Assembly (NCBI RefSeq): GCF_963674925.1 | Contig: NZ_OY771647.1 | Span: forward strand, 1,255,501-1,319,500 | Direction: 5' to 3' | Length of the DNA: 64,000 nucleotides | From: an uncultured Draconibacterium sp. | Lineage (GTDB): Bacteria; Bacteroidota; Bacteroidia; Bacteroidales; Prolixibacteraceae | In this document: piece after piece, positions 62,472 to 64,000 of the stretch | Numbering within the stretch: the stretch's first letter is position 1 | Layout of the letters: every line of letters starts with the position of its first letter | Program-made: the position numbers and the translations under genes | The notes under the pieces: generated by a model | What the model was told of the DNA's origin: nothing | Database searches by the model: none | The model's input: the letters and a program-made list of their open reading frames with translations, nothing else

Positions 62472-63200
62472 ATGAAACGAACAGCTTTAATAACCGGAGC
62501 AGCAAAACGTATTGGTCGATCGTTAACAGAACACTTGGCAGAAAAAGGCTGGAATGTTGTGGTGCACTACAATTCTTCGGCAAAAGTGGCTGATAAGCTG
62601 GTTGAAGAACTTTCACTTAAATATCCCGGTCAGCAGTTTGTTGCCAGGCAAGCGAATTTGTCTGAAACTGATGAGGTGGTTGCATTGATACCTAAACTTG
62701 CTGCCGAAAAGATCGAGGTGAATCTGCTGGTAAACAACGCTTCAGTTTTTGATCGAGGTTACCTGAAAGACACGTCAGTGGAGCTTTTTGAATCGCAGAT
62801 GGATGTCAACCTAAAAGCTCCGTTTTTTCTTATTCGCGACTTTGCCAATTATTTCAAAACAGGCAACATCATCAATTTTGTTGATACGCGAATAACCTCT
62901 AATGCATCGGATTTTGCCGCTTATTCCATCTCTAAAAAAGCGCTTTGGGAATTAACAAAAATGGCGGCATTGGAATTTGCTCCCGATATTCGCATTAATG
63001 CTATTGCGCCCGGTGTTACTTTGCCTCCTGAGGACGAGGATGAGGATTACCTGGAAAAGCTGGCGCAGGGCATTCCGATGAAAAAACCGGGAGGAGTGGA
63101 GCCGATTTTGAAAAGTTTGGATTATATTTTGGAAAATGATCATCTCACCGGGCAATTGCTGTTTGCCGACGGTGGAGAAAACCTTGGAAAAAATCGTTGA
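62472..63200 (+). CDS. SDR-family pteridine reductase (FolM/PTR1-like)
   Basis: NADPH-dependent reductase of pterins, 242 residues. The cofactor motif is TGAAKRIG (8-15) with Arg13, the TGxxxRxG form of pteridine reductase 1 and FolM instead of the usual TGxxxGxG. The active site is Tyr151/Lys155 (YSISK) with Asp138 in place of the normal SDR Ser, also as in PTR1/FolM. NNASVFDRGY and NAIAPGVTLPPEDED are further matches. It starts a three-gene operon with folB (3 bp apart) and folK, so it likely acts on dihydropterins: dihydromonapterin, dihydroneopterin or dihydrofolate. Confidence 0.85.
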   Translation: MKRTALITGAAKRIGRSLTEHLAEKGWNVVVHYNSSAKVADKLVEELSLKYPGQQFVARQANLSETDEVVALIPKLAAEKIEVNLLVNNASVFDRGYLKDTSVELFESQMDVNLKAPFFLIRDFANYFKTGNIINFVDTRITSNASDFAAYSISKKALWELTKMAALEFAPDIRINAIAPGVTLPPEDEDEDYLEKLAQGIPMKKPGGVEPILKSLDYILENDHLTGQLLFADGGENLGKNR

Positions 63201-63202
63201 AT

Positions 63203-63556
63203 ATGGCTAAAATACGCGTTAAAGATTTGCTAATCAGAACCTACATCGGATTTAATCCTGATGAATTGGTGAATAAACAGGATGTGGTAATCAACCTTGA
63301 AATTGAAACCGATATTCCGGAATCGGCTTTGGAATCTGACGAACCCGAAGATATATTCAATTATAAAGTTATAACGAAAAAGATAATTACACTCGTTCAG
63401 GAGGGGCGTTTCAAATTGCTGGAAGTGCTCACCAAGCGTATTCTCGATACAATAATGGAAGACGAAAAAGTAAAGTGGGCCCGCGTTGAAGTGGATAAAC
63501 CACATGCCTTACGTTTTGCCGAATCGGTATCGATGGAAATGGAGGCCAGGAGATGA
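63203..63556 (+). CDS. folB: Dihydroneopterin aldolase/epimerase family (FolB/FolX)
   Basis: 117 residues from the ATG at 63203; a TTG two codons upstream is the alternative. KIRVKDLLIRTYIGFNPDELVNKQDVVINLEIETD, FNYKVITKKIITLVQEGRFKLLEVLTKRILDTIM and WARVEVDKPHALRFAESVSMEM give the complete fold with the catalytic-type Glu and Lys. Enzymes of this family either cut dihydroneopterin (FolB) or epimerise its triphosphate (FolX); the adjacent FolM-like gene makes FolX a real option. folK overlaps it by 4 bp. Confidence 0.85.
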   Translation: MAKIRVKDLLIRTYIGFNPDELVNKQDVVINLEIETDIPESALESDEPEDIFNYKVITKKIITLVQEGRFKLLEVLTKRILDTIMEDEKVKWARVEVDKPHALRFAESVSMEMEARR

Positions 63557-63936
63557 ATGAGGTGATAATTGGTATCGGTTCAAACATTAACGCAGACGAG
63601 AATATCGCCAAAATGCTTGAAATCCTGAAACGAGAGGTGACGATACTTGCGGTTTCTTCTATGATAAAAACAAAACCCATTGGAATTGAAGATCAACCCG
63701 ATTATACCAACGGTGCTGTTAAAATCAGCACCAAGTTGGATAGAGATAATCTGAACAAACTTCTCAAACAAATTGAAGATCAGATGGGGCGCGACCGTTC
63801 GGGGCCTAAATTCGGACCACGTTGTATCGATCTGGATATAGCTGTATGGAACGGAGAGGTTGTGGATGAAGATTATTACACACGCGACTTCTTACGAAAA
63901 AGTGTGGAGGAGCTGGGAGGACTAACAAAAAAGTAA
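63553..63936 (+). CDS. folK: Short HPPK (6-hydroxymethyl-dihydropterin pyrophosphokinase) homologue
   Basis: Transfers pyrophosphate from ATP to 6-hydroxymethyl-7,8-dihydropterin on the way to folate. IIGIGSNINADENI is the first HPPK strand and DRSGPKFGPRCIDLDIAVWNG the conserved ATP/pterin region. At 127 residues it is shorter than usual HPPK (about 160), lacking the last part (PHP...R.FVL); DYYTRDFLRKSVEELGG takes its place. It starts 4 bp inside folB and is last in the operon. Activity as HPPK is likely but unproved; a pterin-binding role is the alternative. Confidence 0.8.
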   Translation: MNEVIIGIGSNINADENIAKMLEILKREVTILAVSSMIKTKPIGIEDQPDYTNGAVKISTKLDRDNLNKLLKQIEDQMGRDRSGPKFGPRCIDLDIAVWNGEVVDEDYYTRDFLRKSVEELGGLTKK

Positions 63937-63990
63937 GGTCAAACCATCCATTTATAATTCGATAGTTTGACCTTCCGCTATTATTTTTTA
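63935..63990 (+). terminator. Terminator after folK
   Basis: AAGGTCAAAC (63935-63944) and GTTTGACCTT (63965-63974) form a perfect 10-bp stem with a 20-nt loop, followed by T-rich sequence (63981-63990). The stem begins inside the folK stop codon. Confidence 0.75.
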
Positions 63991-64000
63991 TTCTTTAAAA

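Overview
The window looks like chromosome from a member of the Bacteroidota, probably a marine or sediment Marinilabiliales/Prolixibacteraceae-type organism (the order is inference). The signs are two SusC/SusD pairs, Tat-exported Gfo/Idh/MocA oxidoreductases, a TamA/TamB pair, an M56-TonB hybrid peptidase, a three-subunit succinate dehydrogenase/fumarate reductase, and promoters of the Bacteroidota type (TTTG then TAnnTTTG, for example before sdhC and before the sugar transporter). No rRNA, tRNA, prophage, insertion sequence or CRISPR array was seen.

Layout. 1-12966 is a maltose/starch utilisation locus: susD (cut by the left edge) and susC on the minus strand, then, divergently, a LacI-type regulator, a maltose transporter of the MFS, a GH65 phosphorylase and two exported GH13 alpha-glucanases. 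LacI-type palindromes sit before susC and before the transporter. 13628-22913 holds a second SusC/SusD pair and a second operon (Tat-exported oxidoreductase, DUF6807 lipoprotein, Tat-exported TIM-barrel protein). Both units carry nearly the same 14-bp palindrome upstream, so they are probably one regulon; it has no classical glycoside hydrolase and may break glycosides by oxidation. 23174-35000 is mostly minus-strand housekeeping and hypothetical genes: a YdeI-like protein, BlaI/M56 pair, tandem lipoproteins, mfd, a peroxiredoxin, two paralogous secreted proteins and an ElaA-like acetyltransferase. 35256-38862 is a gluconate/polyol-type cluster (GntP transporter, oxidoreductase, zinc dehydrogenase) followed by the relic of a second GntP gene.

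39265-44981 encodes TamA and TamB. 45233-49117 is the sdhCAB operon, interrupted by a four-helix-bundle (23S intervening-sequence type) gene between sdhA and sdhB. 49980-54470 has an unknown coiled-coil protein, a CPBP protease, a DUF1080 lipoprotein, a BtpA-family protein and a stand-alone CBM48 protein. 55348-63936 is a housekeeping run: ileS, a DksA-like regulator, lspA, cysS, ribE and a pteridine operon (FolM-like reductase, FolB, short FolK).

Intergenic DNA is rich in structure: several good intrinsic terminators, three kinds of dispersed palindromic repeat, and an eight-copy 20/21-bp tandem repeat before ileS. The points judged most worth a second look are the swapped GIHH signature in IleRS, the tandem repeat before ileS, the four-helix-bundle gene with inverted-repeat flanks inside sdh, and the operator that joins the second SusC/SusD pair to the exported oxidoreductase operon.
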